NCBI GenBank assembly: GCA_040007095.1
Contig: JBDTVS010000029.1
Span: 1 to 26,240, forward strand
Source of the DNA: JBDTVS01 sp040007095
Lineage (GTDB): Bacteria; Acidobacteriota; Vicinamibacteria; Vicinamibacterales; CAVVIG01
DNA length: 26,240 bases
Reading direction: 5' to 3'
Of this stretch, positions 7,372-13,685 are shown piece by piece. Each line of letters opens with the position of its first letter. Position 1 is the stretch's first letter. The translations under genes were made by a program, and so were the position numbers. The notes under the pieces were generated by a model. That model made no database searches. It saw nothing but the letters and a program-made list of their open reading frames with translations, and was not told the DNA's origin.

Positions 7372-8135
7372 TGGACTGTGTCGATCATTTGCCGAGCCGA
7401 AAAGCCACCACGAAACCGCGAAAACACGAAGAAGTCACTCCACTCACGGCCAGGGAACGGCGGCTGATCGCGCGCCTGCGCACGCCTCCTGCGGTACAGC
7501 GGTTCCTCAACCGCCTGCCGTACAATAACGAGCCCGGCGGCCGCGCAACGCTTCGCAGCTTTCGAGGCGTCGTCAGCCATGGCCGTGCGCACTGTCTCGA
7601 GGCGGCGCTCTTCGCCGCCGTCGTGCTCGAAGCGCACGGTTATCCGCCGCTGGTGCTCAGTTTCGAGTCGATCGACGCGCTCGACCACGTGCTCTTCGTC
7701 TATCGTCGGAACGGCCGTTGGGGCTCGATCGCGCGGTCGCGCGATCCGGGCCTGCACGGGCGGCATCCCGTGTTCGCAACGCCGCGTGCGCTCGCGCTCA
7801 GCTACGTGGACCCGTACGTAGACTTCACGGGCCGAATCACCGGCTATGCCGTCGTCGATTTGCGGGTGCTGGGTTCCTACGATTGGAGACTGGCGGAGAC
7901 CAACGTCTGGAAGGTCGAGCGCATGCTGCTCGACTATCCCCATCGTCGGATCGCATCGTCCGATCGGCACGTCGAGCGGTTGAGGGAGCGTTATCGCACG
8001 TTTCGCGACGCCTACCCGGGCTGCAAGCCCACCCTCTATCGGGGCCGCGACAAGTGGACGGAGCTTCCGCCCGAGTTCAATCCAAGTCGAAATCTCTCGT
8101 GGGTCTCGTCACGGGCTCATCGCGAGCCTGTTTGA
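7371..8135 (+). CDS. Transglutaminase-like hypothetical protein (254 aa)
   Basis: The protein resembles small papain/transglutaminase-fold proteins. Its core has GRAHCLEAALFAAVVLEAHG, then DALDHVLFVYRRNGRWGSI, then SRDPGLHGR, consistent with a Cys-His-Asp triad. The rest (YVDPYVDFTGRITGYAVVDL, then NVWKVERMLLDYPH) has no motif I recognise. The GTG at 7371 shares its first base with the stop of the SCO gene, which suggests translational coupling. Residues about 12-22 come from a 9-base-period repeat and no later convincing start precedes the domain, so the true N-terminus is uncertain. Its 3' end overlaps the convergent gene ending at 8077 by 59 bases. No experimental role is known to me. Confidence 0.72.
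   Translation: MDCVDHLPSRKATTKPRKHEEVTPLTARERRLIARLRTPPAVQRFLNRLPYNNEPGGRATLRSFRGVVSHGRAHCLEAALFAAVVLEAHGYPPLVLSFESIDALDHVLFVYRRNGRWGSIARSRDPGLHGRHPVFATPRALALSYVDPYVDFTGRITGYAVVDLRVLGSYDWRLAETNVWKVERMLLDYPHRRIASSDRHVERLRERYRTFRDAYPGCKPTLYRGRDKWTELPPEFNPSRNLSWVSSRAHREPV
7403..7436 (+). repeat. 9-base-period repeat inside the start of a CDS (copy 4)
   Basis: The bases around CCACGAAACCGCGAAAACAC repeat roughly every 9 bases with the same A-rich core as copy 2. They encode TTKPRKHEE near the N-terminus of the transglutaminase-like protein. Confidence 0.5.
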
Positions 8136-8379
8136 GCGCCTCTTCGAAGCGGCGGGACAGCGCGTCGCCGCGCGTCTTCTCCGATTCCACCGACTGCTGG
8201 AATATCGCTTCGCGGCGGGCCGCTTCTTCAGCAAGGATCCGCTGTGCTTCGTTGAGCTCGGGCTTGTTGCCGCGCTCCGGCTCCTTCTGACTCACGACCC
8301 GCCCCAGGTTGACATCGATCACGAGCGTCGTCTGGCAGCAGGGACAGGTGACTTCGAGTTCCGACTTGAGCCGCGCCAT
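8077..8379 (-). CDS. Hypothetical zinc-ribbon/coiled-coil protein (100 aa)
   Basis: This is a small soluble protein. A CPCC motif near residue 12, in ELEVTCPCCQTTLVIDVNLG, forms half of a zinc ribbon; no second cysteine pair is present. The C-terminal part (LNEAQRILAEEAARREAIFQ onward) is charged and probably a coiled coil. The ATG at 8379 overlaps the TGA of the upstream gene (TGATG), so translation is probably coupled. Its 3' end overlaps the convergent gene on the plus strand by 59 bases. The function is not known to me. Confidence 0.7.
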   Translation of the reverse strand: MARLKSELEVTCPCCQTTLVIDVNLGRVVSQKEPERGNKPELNEAQRILAEEAARREAIFQQSVESEKTRGDALSRRFEEALKQARDEPVTRPTRDFDLD

Positions 8380-8774
8380 CACTTTTTCCCCCCGAGCGCG
8401 CCCGCGACGCCGCTCAATTGAAACGGCTTGTCCAACACCAGCGGCTCGCCGCCCGGCAAGGTCGCGGTGAGCCGCACCGCACGAATCTGCGTCCGGTTGA
8501 ACTCAAATCGCCGGCCGTACGCCTCGACGAACACGTCCAGCGGCGCTTTGAACTGGCTGCGCGCCGGTATCTTCGGAGTGACGGCACGGTAATAGGTGTT
8601 CAGAAAGATCCGGACATCGTTCCAGTCCTGCGAGGTCGAGTTGTAGACGGTCAGCAGGTTGCCGTCGAGTTGCAACGGTTCGGGCGGCGGGCCCGAACAT
8701 CGCGCCGTCGTCAACACCAACCACACCAGCAGCGCGACGGAGCACGGTCCGGAAAATGGACGGGCGGACGCCAT
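8379..8774 (-). CDS. Hypothetical exported or lipid-anchored protein (131 aa)
   Basis: From the ATG at 8774 the protein begins with a signal-like segment (CSVALLVWLVLTTARC) whose terminal Cys may be a weak lipoprotein site. A single beta-rich domain follows: LTVYNSTSQDWNDVRIFLNT, then YYRAVTPKIPARSQFKAPLD and RRFEFNRTQIRAVRLTA. An upstream ATG at 8834 would add 20 polar residues in front of the signal, so it is rejected. A GGGAGAGAGAG stretch about 10-16 bases before 8774 may serve as ribosome binding site. It is coupled to the zinc-ribbon gene through a TGATG overlap. No family is recognised. Confidence 0.65.
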   Translation of the reverse strand: MASARPFSGPCSVALLVWLVLTTARCSGPPPEPLQLDGNLLTVYNSTSQDWNDVRIFLNTYYRAVTPKIPARSQFKAPLDVFVEAYGRRFEFNRTQIRAVRLTATLPGGEPLVLDKPFQLSGVAGALGGKK

Positions 8775-8859
8775 TCCGGCACGGCTCTCTCTCCCATCGT
8801 CGAGCGGCCACTGTTCGACAACCGCGTCTTGCATGAAGTTTACCTGCGCGCTCCCGCCC

Positions 8860-8865
8860 TATCAT
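8860..8865 (+). promoter_or_regulatory. Putative -10 box, leaderless start at 8872
   Basis: TATCAT ends 6 bases before the GTG at 8872. It supports that start and leaderless transcription. Confidence 0.35.
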
Positions 8866-8871
8866 AGCGTA

Positions 8872-9594
8872 GTGACTTCGACCGTCCGCACGTTCCGCAT
8901 CGCGACCTATAACATCCATCGGTGCCGGGGACTCGATGGCCGCACGCGGCCGGAGCGGATAGCCGCCGTCCTCCGCTCAATCAACGCGGATGTCGTGGCA
9001 CTGCAGGAGGTGATCGGCGCCGGCCCGCACGGCGGCGGACATGCGGAGGCACTCGGTGCGGCGCTCGGCATGGGTTGGGTGATGGCGCCCGCCCGGCAAC
9101 TTCGCGGACATCAGTTCGGCAACGCGGTCCTCAGCCATCATCCAATCACGCAGCACGTCGAACACGATCTGACGTGGAAGACGTGCGAGCCAAGACGCCT
9201 GCAGCGGGTCGACGTGGCTGCCGATGGCCAGACGATGCGGGTCTACAACGTCCACCTTGGGACCGCCATTTTGGAGCGACGCTATCAGGCGCGGCGCCTG
9301 GCCGCGCTCGTTTCGGACCGCCACGTCGGCGGCCCGAAGATCGTGCTGGGTGATTTCAACGAATGGATGCGGGGACTGGCGACGACGCTCCTCAGCGAGA
9401 AGTTGAACAGCGTCGATTTACGAGATTACATGCGGAGGCGCCGAACCTATCCGGGCCTGTTTCCGATCCTGCATCTGGATCACATCTACTATGCGGGCCG
9501 CATCGAAATCGTTCGGGTCGAGGTGCCGCGCACGCGGCTCACACTGGTTGCGTCAGACCACCTGCCGCTCGTCGCGGACGTGCGAATCGGATAG
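8872..9594 (+). CDS. Endonuclease/exonuclease/phosphatase family protein (240 aa)
   Basis: This is a metal-dependent phosphoesterase of the EEP superfamily, which covers nucleases, sphingomyelinase-like and inositol phosphatase enzymes. The motifs occur in order: ATYNIHRCRG (Asn14), ALQEV (metal-binding Glu46), NVHLG (His128), GDFNEW (Asp161, Asn163), LDHIYY and the final SDHLPLVADV (Asp-His). All catalytic positions are present and the length is normal for a single domain. It lacks the extra regions of XthA, so a DNA-repair role is not implied. The GTG start is chosen because a TATCAT box sits 6 bases before it; an in-frame ATG at 8833 would add 13 residues. It is divergent from the lipoprotein-like gene. 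Confidence 0.85.
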   Translation: MTSTVRTFRIATYNIHRCRGLDGRTRPERIAAVLRSINADVVALQEVIGAGPHGGGHAEALGAALGMGWVMAPARQLRGHQFGNAVLSHHPITQHVEHDLTWKTCEPRRLQRVDVAADGQTMRVYNVHLGTAILERRYQARRLAALVSDRHVGGPKIVLGDFNEWMRGLATTLLSEKLNSVDLRDYMRRRRTYPGLFPILHLDHIYYAGRIEIVRVEVPRTRLTLVASDHLPLVADVRIG

Positions 9595-9637
9595 AGCGCC
9601 GGGCTGCCACCGCAACGCTGTCCGCCGCGGCGGACCG

Positions 9638-10531
9638 TCAGTCGGTCTCTTCGGCGAAGTCGAACGGCAGTGTCGCGGTGCGATCGTCGCCAGGCGGCGA
9701 GGCCGCGTTGGCTTTCCTGGCGACGGCCTCAGCATAGATCCGTGCCGGGACGGGCTGCACGTCCCAGGCGAGGCCGAGGGCCGCCATCGTACGAATCACG
9801 TACCAGGTCGGATCGAATTCCCACCAGTAGAACCCGTTGCGAGCCGCGCGCTGATAGCGGTGATGGTTGTTGTGCCAGCCTTCGCCGGCGGCGAACAGAG
9901 CGGTAATGACGTTGTTGCGCGACTCGTCGCGCGTCTCGAACCGACGCGAGCCGAACAGATGATTGACCGTATTGATCGCGAAGGTCGAGTGCGCCAGGGT
10001 GGTCGTCGGCAGGCAGAAGCCCCACACGAGCAGCGGCAAACCTCCGACCAGAAACAGCCCCAACGCCAGCAGAAACGGCGGTACAAAGAAGAAGCGTTCG
10101 AGCAGCGCGATTTCCGGCGCCTTGGAGAAATCTCTGACGACCGGATTGGTGGGCTCCAACCGGTCGTGCCTGGCGTCGTTCAGGAACCATCCGATATGCG
10201 CGTAGTAGAAGCCGCTGACGCGCGGGCTGTGGGGGTCGCCCTCGCGGTCGGCGTAGCGGTGATGGTTGACGTGATGCCCAGCCCACCAGAGCGGGCCCTT
10301 CTGCATCGCCGCGGTCCCGATCAGCGTCCAGACAAATCGCGCCACGCGGTTCATTTGAAACGAGCGGTGGGCCAGGTAGCGGTGGAAGGCCAACGTCAGC
10401 CCGATCGCGCGAAGGAAATGCGAGATCGCCCAGACGCCGACATACGACCACTTGAACGGCACGACGAAAGCGAGCAACGCGCTCGCCTGGACGAGCCAGA
10501 ACACGGAGATCTGAACGATGTTGGGCAGCAA
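9638..10531 (-). CDS. Acyl-CoA desaturase (fatty acid desaturase, 297 aa)
   Basis: This is a membrane di-iron delta-9-type desaturase that introduces a double bond into saturated acyl chains and so adjusts membrane fluidity. The three histidine boxes are intact: HRYLAH (50-55), HHVNHH (86-91) and HNNHH (220-224). Hydrophobic helices lie at about 7-25, 30-50, 65-80 and 145-175. Only a TTG at 10531 is available as start. The frame stays open upstream (ending RETPFLLPN) to a TGA that is also the stop of the 74-aa gene, 12 codons earlier in the same frame. Homologs usually have residues before LPN, so the real start may lie there with a non-standard codon. It is probably cotranscribed with the 74-aa gene. 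Confidence 0.9.
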   Translation of the reverse strand: MLPNIVQISVFWLVQASALLAFVVPFKWSYVGVWAISHFLRAIGLTLAFHRYLAHRSFQMNRVARFVWTLIGTAAMQKGPLWWAGHHVNHHRYADREGDPHSPRVSGFYYAHIGWFLNDARHDRLEPTNPVVRDFSKAPEIALLERFFFVPPFLLALGLFLVGGLPLLVWGFCLPTTTLAHSTFAINTVNHLFGSRRFETRDESRNNVITALFAAGEGWHNNHHRYQRAARNGFYWWEFDPTWYVIRTMAALGLAWDVQPVPARIYAEAVARKANAASPPGDDRTATLPFDFAEETD

Positions 10532-10567
10532 GAAAGGTGTCTCGCGAAGGAAGCCGACCCGAACGGG

Positions 10568-10792
10568 TCAGCCCTCTTCTTCGTATTCTTCTTCTTCCGG
10601 CGGGCCGAGACGTGTGGACGGACGCAGCGCTTCGCGGTGGTCGTACAACGGCAGATCGCGCACGTGCAGCGCAAGCGAGCAGGCCGGCGACTTCTGGTCG
10701 ACAACGACGGTGACGGGACTGCCTTCGACGCCGACGCGGAACGTAACGCGGCAGCCACAGGCGAGACGCGCGTGCGTGAATCCCTTCAACAT
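10568..10792 (-). CDS. Small hypothetical protein upstream of the desaturase (74 aa)
   Basis: This is a short protein with an ATG start: MLKGFTHARLACGCRVTFRV, then VTVVVDQKSPAC, ending in an acidic tail (EEEEYEEEG). Two cysteines sit as CGC and one follows at SPAC, suggesting possible metal or redox binding, which is speculative. A TATGAT box ends 9 bases before the ATG. Its TGA is in the same frame as the desaturase, 12 codons upstream of that gene's TTG, so the two are probably coupled. A longer overlapping minus-strand frame through this region has no recognisable protein features. Confidence 0.55.
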   Translation of the reverse strand: MLKGFTHARLACGCRVTFRVGVEGSPVTVVVDQKSPACSLALHVRDLPLYDHREALRPSTRLGPPEEEEYEEEG

Positions 10793-10801
10793 TCGCCTGC
10801 A

Positions 10802-10807
10802 ATCATA
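10802..10807 (-). promoter_or_regulatory. Putative -10 box before the 74-aa gene and desaturase
   Basis: TATGAT on the minus strand ends 9 bases before the ATG at 10792. The 170 bases between 10793 and the thioredoxin stop at 10963 hold nothing else that I can recognise. Confidence 0.35.
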
Positions 10808-10962
10808 TCATCCGCCCGCGCCGCAACGCGAACAACGAAATGCGCGGGGCGGTTGGACCTCGACAGCGTGACGACAACCACCAAGATGGCCAAGAAGCGC
10901 GCGTTTGCTGGTTCGCCCAACTCGCTGGCTTACATGCAAACGATCGAGCCACAGAGTGGGAA

Positions 10963-11565
10963 CTACGCTGCGGGGCTCCCGGACGGGACCGCCAGGAGCG
11001 CCCGAATCTCGGCTTCGAAGGCGTCCTTGACAGCCTGTTGGAGCGACACGCCCCCTGACTCCGCCGGCGGCAGTCCGGTGTGCCGTGCGCAGATCTTGCC
11101 GTCGCGCGAAATGAGCACGTTGACGGGAATGCCCCAGATCGGCCCATACGCCTCCTGCACGTCGTCGCGTCCAAGGCCCACGAGCACCGGGTAGTTGATT
11201 TTGAACTCCTTGACGTAGGGCGGCAGCTTGTCCGCCGTGTCGTCGACGGACACGCCGACGACCTGCAATCCCTGCGGACCGTATTGCTCCTGCAATTCCA
11301 CAAATCCCGGAATCTCGTACTTACACGGACCGCACCACGTCGCCCAGAAGTCGAGCAGGATCACCTTGCCCTTGTAGTCGGCAAGCTTGAAATCTCTGCC
11401 ATTCATGTCCTTCATCGTGAAATTGAGGTTCGCGTCCTTCGCATTCGCGGGGCATGCAGCGCCCAACGCAGTTCGCGGACGTGGGGTCCACGGCTTCGGA
11501 ATGTAGACAGTGACCAGCGCGAGCCCAAGCGCGCCAATCGCCGCGATGATCCATCGAACCCGCAT
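10963..11565 (-). CDS. TlpA-like thioredoxin family protein (200 aa)
   Basis: This is a membrane-anchored periplasmic thiol-disulfide oxidoreductase of the TlpA/ResA group. One N-terminal membrane segment (WIIAAIGALGLALVTVYI, about 5-22) precedes a thioredoxin-fold domain with FWATWCGPC; the active cysteines are Cys78 and Cys81. The cis-proline loop is GIPVNVLI. Such proteins reduce cysteines in cytochrome c apoproteins, CuA sites or other envelope proteins. The ATG at 11565 is chosen over a TTG at 11583 because a perfect AGGAGG precedes it by a few bases. The gene stands alone, and the dispersed hairpin copy B lies just upstream. Confidence 0.9.
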   Translation of the reverse strand: MRVRWIIAAIGALGLALVTVYIPKPWTPRPRTALGAACPANAKDANLNFTMKDMNGRDFKLADYKGKVILLDFWATWCGPCKYEIPGFVELQEQYGPQGLQVVGVSVDDTADKLPPYVKEFKINYPVLVGLGRDDVQEAYGPIWGIPVNVLISRDGKICARHTGLPPAESGGVSLQQAVKDAFEAEIRALLAVPSGSPAA

Positions 11566-11604
11566 CCCGCTCCTCCTTCGCAATTAGGGCCTGGAAATGA
11601 ACAC

Positions 11605-11725
11605 CGTGTGCAGTGTGGGTGGCGAGGCGCCCACCCGGCAAGGCGCGAGAAGCGCACACACCGGGCGTTTGCAAGCGCCGAGCAACGCAACCCGGCGGGA
11701 TGCATCGGCGGCCACACTGTATCCC
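11605..11725 (+). repeat. Dispersed hairpin element, copy B
   Basis: This imperfect palindrome has the outer arms CAGTGTGG (11611-11618) and CCACACTG (11712-11719). The core GGCAAGGCGCGAG, then CCGGGCGT, then CGGCGGGATGCATCGGCGG is nearly the same as the reverse complement of 1257-1376. The central stem is weaker here (GCACAC against GTTTGC, one mismatch). It lies in the 340-bp gap 11566-11905 between the anti-sigma and thioredoxin genes. The rest of that gap holds only an open stretch without a start (11753-11872). Confidence 0.7.
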
Positions 11726-11905
11726 TTGTTCACCTTCCGGCCCTTGTCCTCAGAGCGCCCGGACGATGACGATGTCTTCGACCGACCTCGCGCCGAGCGC
11801 CGCCAATTGTCCGCTCACCCTGCGCCAGTCGCCGCCTTGAACGTCGTCAATGCGGTTCGACGAGCACGTGCTTCAATCATCAGCATTCAAGCTGTGGAAC
11901 CATGT

Positions 11906-12664
11906 CTAGCGCAGGCCGGCGTGCAGGAACGCCGTGATGCGCTCGACCTCGGCACGTGGTTCGTCGGCTATCAGCACGAACGTGCGAGTACCCGCCGACC
12001 AGATCGCGGCCCGGTGGCCCATGACCTCGATCAGCGCGTCGCCGCGCGCCCCCTGCGGCAGCATGAACACGGACACCGGATGCCCGCGATGACGGTACAT
12101 GATGTGGGCGGCCAGCCCTTCCGGATAGATGCAGGGACGCGCCCCGACCAGCTCGAGCTCGGCACGCTCCGGATGATCGGGCAGGCGCATCTGCCAGTCG
12201 AAATACGAAGCCATAGAGCCTTCCACCGTCGAGGGGTCGTGGTGGGTCCCGAGCACGCTGTTGATGACCCGGAAGCACTTCACGTGATCGGCGGTGAGCT
12301 CGGCAGCCATCACCCGCGTCGAGTACACCGTCAGTCCATACAATCCCGCTCCGCCGACGATCAGCGCAAGGCTGGCCGCGATTGCCAGCAATTTCAGGCG
12401 GGCGCGCCACGGCGGGACCAAGAGCGGCGGGTGCGTTGAGGCGAGGGCGGCGCAGCGGACGCGCAGCGCCGAAGGCGGAAGAGGACTGCCGAGCGTTGCC
12501 CGGCGTTCCCGCATCAACGCCTGGACCGCCTGCTCGGCCTGGACGCGACCGCAGCACACGCGGCAGCGCTGGATGTGACGATTGACGACGACGGCGTTCG
12601 CCGAGCTGATGTCGCCGTCGACATACGGCGTGATGAGCAAGTCGATCTGATCACAGTCAGTCAT
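11906..12664 (-). CDS. Zinc-binding transmembrane anti-sigma factor (252 aa)
   Basis: The N-terminal domain is a zf-HC2/ZAS anti-sigma fold: Cys4, then LITPYVDGDISSANAVVVNR, then H30-x3-C34-x2-C37. This domain binds the cognate ECF sigma factor in the cytoplasm. One membrane helix follows (LLAIAASLALIVGGAGLYGL, about 90-110). The periplasmic part (about 115-252) contains HVKCFRVINSVLG and HIMYRHRGHPVSVFMLP, a domain common in anti-sigma proteins of this type and a likely signal receiver. The ATG lies 14 bases after the sigma factor stop, so the two form an operon. It should inhibit that sigma factor until an envelope signal releases it. Confidence 0.88.
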   Translation of the reverse strand: MTDCDQIDLLITPYVDGDISSANAVVVNRHIQRCRVCCGRVQAEQAVQALMRERRATLGSPLPPSALRVRCAALASTHPPLLVPPWRARLKLLAIAASLALIVGGAGLYGLTVYSTRVMAAELTADHVKCFRVINSVLGTHHDPSTVEGSMASYFDWQMRLPDHPERAELELVGARPCIYPEGLAAHIMYRHRGHPVSVFMLPQGARGDALIEVMGHRAAIWSAGTRTFVLIADEPRAEVERITAFLHAGLR

Positions 12665-12678
12665 GGCAGCTCTGCACT

Positions 12679-13293
12679 TCAGGGTATTCCGCCCGAGGCG
12701 GCGCGGGGACGATCGCTCACGGCCACGGCCCGCGCGGCCGTCAAGCGGTCGAACAACAGGCGACGCCCGCGTGAGATACGCGACATTACGGTCCCGACGG
12801 GAATCGTCAGCATCCGTGCGATCTCCGAATACGAAAACTCTTCCACGTCTCGTAACCACACGGCCTGACGAAACGCGTCGGGCAACGCGTCGACGGCCGC
12901 CTTCAAATCCGGATCGAGCGTCTCCGCCAGCAGCAGGGTCTCGGGCGTTTCGGCAAATCGCGCGTCCCGCAAATTGGATGAGGCGTCGGCGGCACGGTCC
13001 ACGGTATCGCTGTCGTAGATCAGGGGCTGTCTCGATCGATCGCGGAAGCGGTTCAGCGCGGTGTTGTGCAGGATCGTAAACAGCCAGGCTTTGAGATTGG
13101 TCCCCGGTTCGAATCGATTGGCGGCGCGAAACGCCTTCAGATACGTGTCCTGCACCAGATCTTCAGCGTCGGCCGGGACACGGGTCAGTCGCAGGGCAGT
13201 CCTGTACAAGCTGTCGAGATACGCCAAGGCCTCGGCCTGGAATGTGGCGGTCTCCTCACGATCCGCCGGGTGGCGGCCTCGACCCATTCGCAT
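12679..13293 (-). CDS. RNA polymerase ECF (sigma-70 family) sigma factor
   Basis: This 204-aa ECF sigma factor contains only regions 2 and 4. Region 2 has YRTALRLTRVPADAEDLVQD followed by TYLKAF, then LKAWLFTILHNTALNRFRDR for -10 recognition. Region 4 has ALPDAFRQAVWLRDVEEFSY followed by SEIARMLTIPVGTVMSRISR, the -35-binding helix-turn-helix. Two ATG codons (13293 and 13287) are possible. A TAGCAT box at 13304-13299 lies 5 bases before the first, so the upstream one is used here. Much longer N-terminal extensions are open but not protein-like. It is cotranscribed with its anti-sigma factor. Targets cannot be read from the window. Confidence 0.92.
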   Translation of the reverse strand: MRMGRGRHPADREETATFQAEALAYLDSLYRTALRLTRVPADAEDLVQDTYLKAFRAANRFEPGTNLKAWLFTILHNTALNRFRDRSRQPLIYDSDTVDRAADASSNLRDARFAETPETLLLAETLDPDLKAAVDALPDAFRQAVWLRDVEEFSYSEIARMLTIPVGTVMSRISRGRRLLFDRLTAARAVAVSDRPRAASGGIP

Positions 13294-13298
13294 CGCAG

Positions 13299-13304
13299 AT
13301 GCTA
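13299..13304 (-). promoter_or_regulatory. Putative -10 box before the ECF sigma gene
   Basis: TAGCAT on the minus strand ends 5 bases before the ATG at 13293. The remaining divergent region to 13685 (about 380 bases) shows no gene and no clear second promoter on either strand. Confidence 0.3.
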
Positions 13305-13685
13305 GCCAGTGTAAACCCTGAGGCGCCTGCTTTATTCCCAAGGCTGATGGCGCGACGTCGAATCGGGGGGATGTCGCCCAAAAGGGTCGGGACGGCGCAG
13401 AGAGAGGACATCGTGACTCGCTCTCTGGGCCCGGGCCGATCGCCGTGCCAACCTGCGATCGCGTCCAGGCCGCGAATGGGGCGCAACGGGCCGTCGCGAC
13501 GAGGGAGAATGCCCGCACTAATTCACTCGGCGGGCGACGCGCTCGCGCGGGGGTCCTCATCCGGTCAAACATGGGGATCATCGCACCACGAGCGACCGCG
13601 AACGGATCAGCGTTTGCAGGGGCCTCCGCGTCACGGTAAGATCGCAACCGTTCCGCCAGCTCGCTTCAATCCCGAGGTACCGCCT

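Noticed and set aside
9491..11194. 567-codon plus-strand frame across the desaturase and thioredoxin genes
   Set aside because: It is antisense to genes with intact His boxes and a WCGPC motif; the composition is that of a shadow frame.
11753..11872. Open minus-strand stretch of 40 codons reading like a protein end (VSGQLAALGARSVEDIVIVR)
   Set aside because: It has no start codon after the upstream stop. It may be a decayed gene fragment but cannot be supported as a gene.
12665..12859. 65-codon N-terminal extension of the anti-sigma factor
   Set aside because: It overlaps the end of the sigma factor gene and is Arg-rich; the ATG at 12664 starts a normal zf-HC2 domain.
13294..13647. 118-codon N-terminal extension of the sigma factor
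   Set aside because: It is not similar to any sigma region and would cover the whole divergent promoter area.
13640..13665. Possible ECF-type -35 (GGAAC) on the minus strand upstream of the sigma gene
   Set aside because: It is more than 340 bases from the sigma start and lacks a convincing -10 partner at the right spacing.
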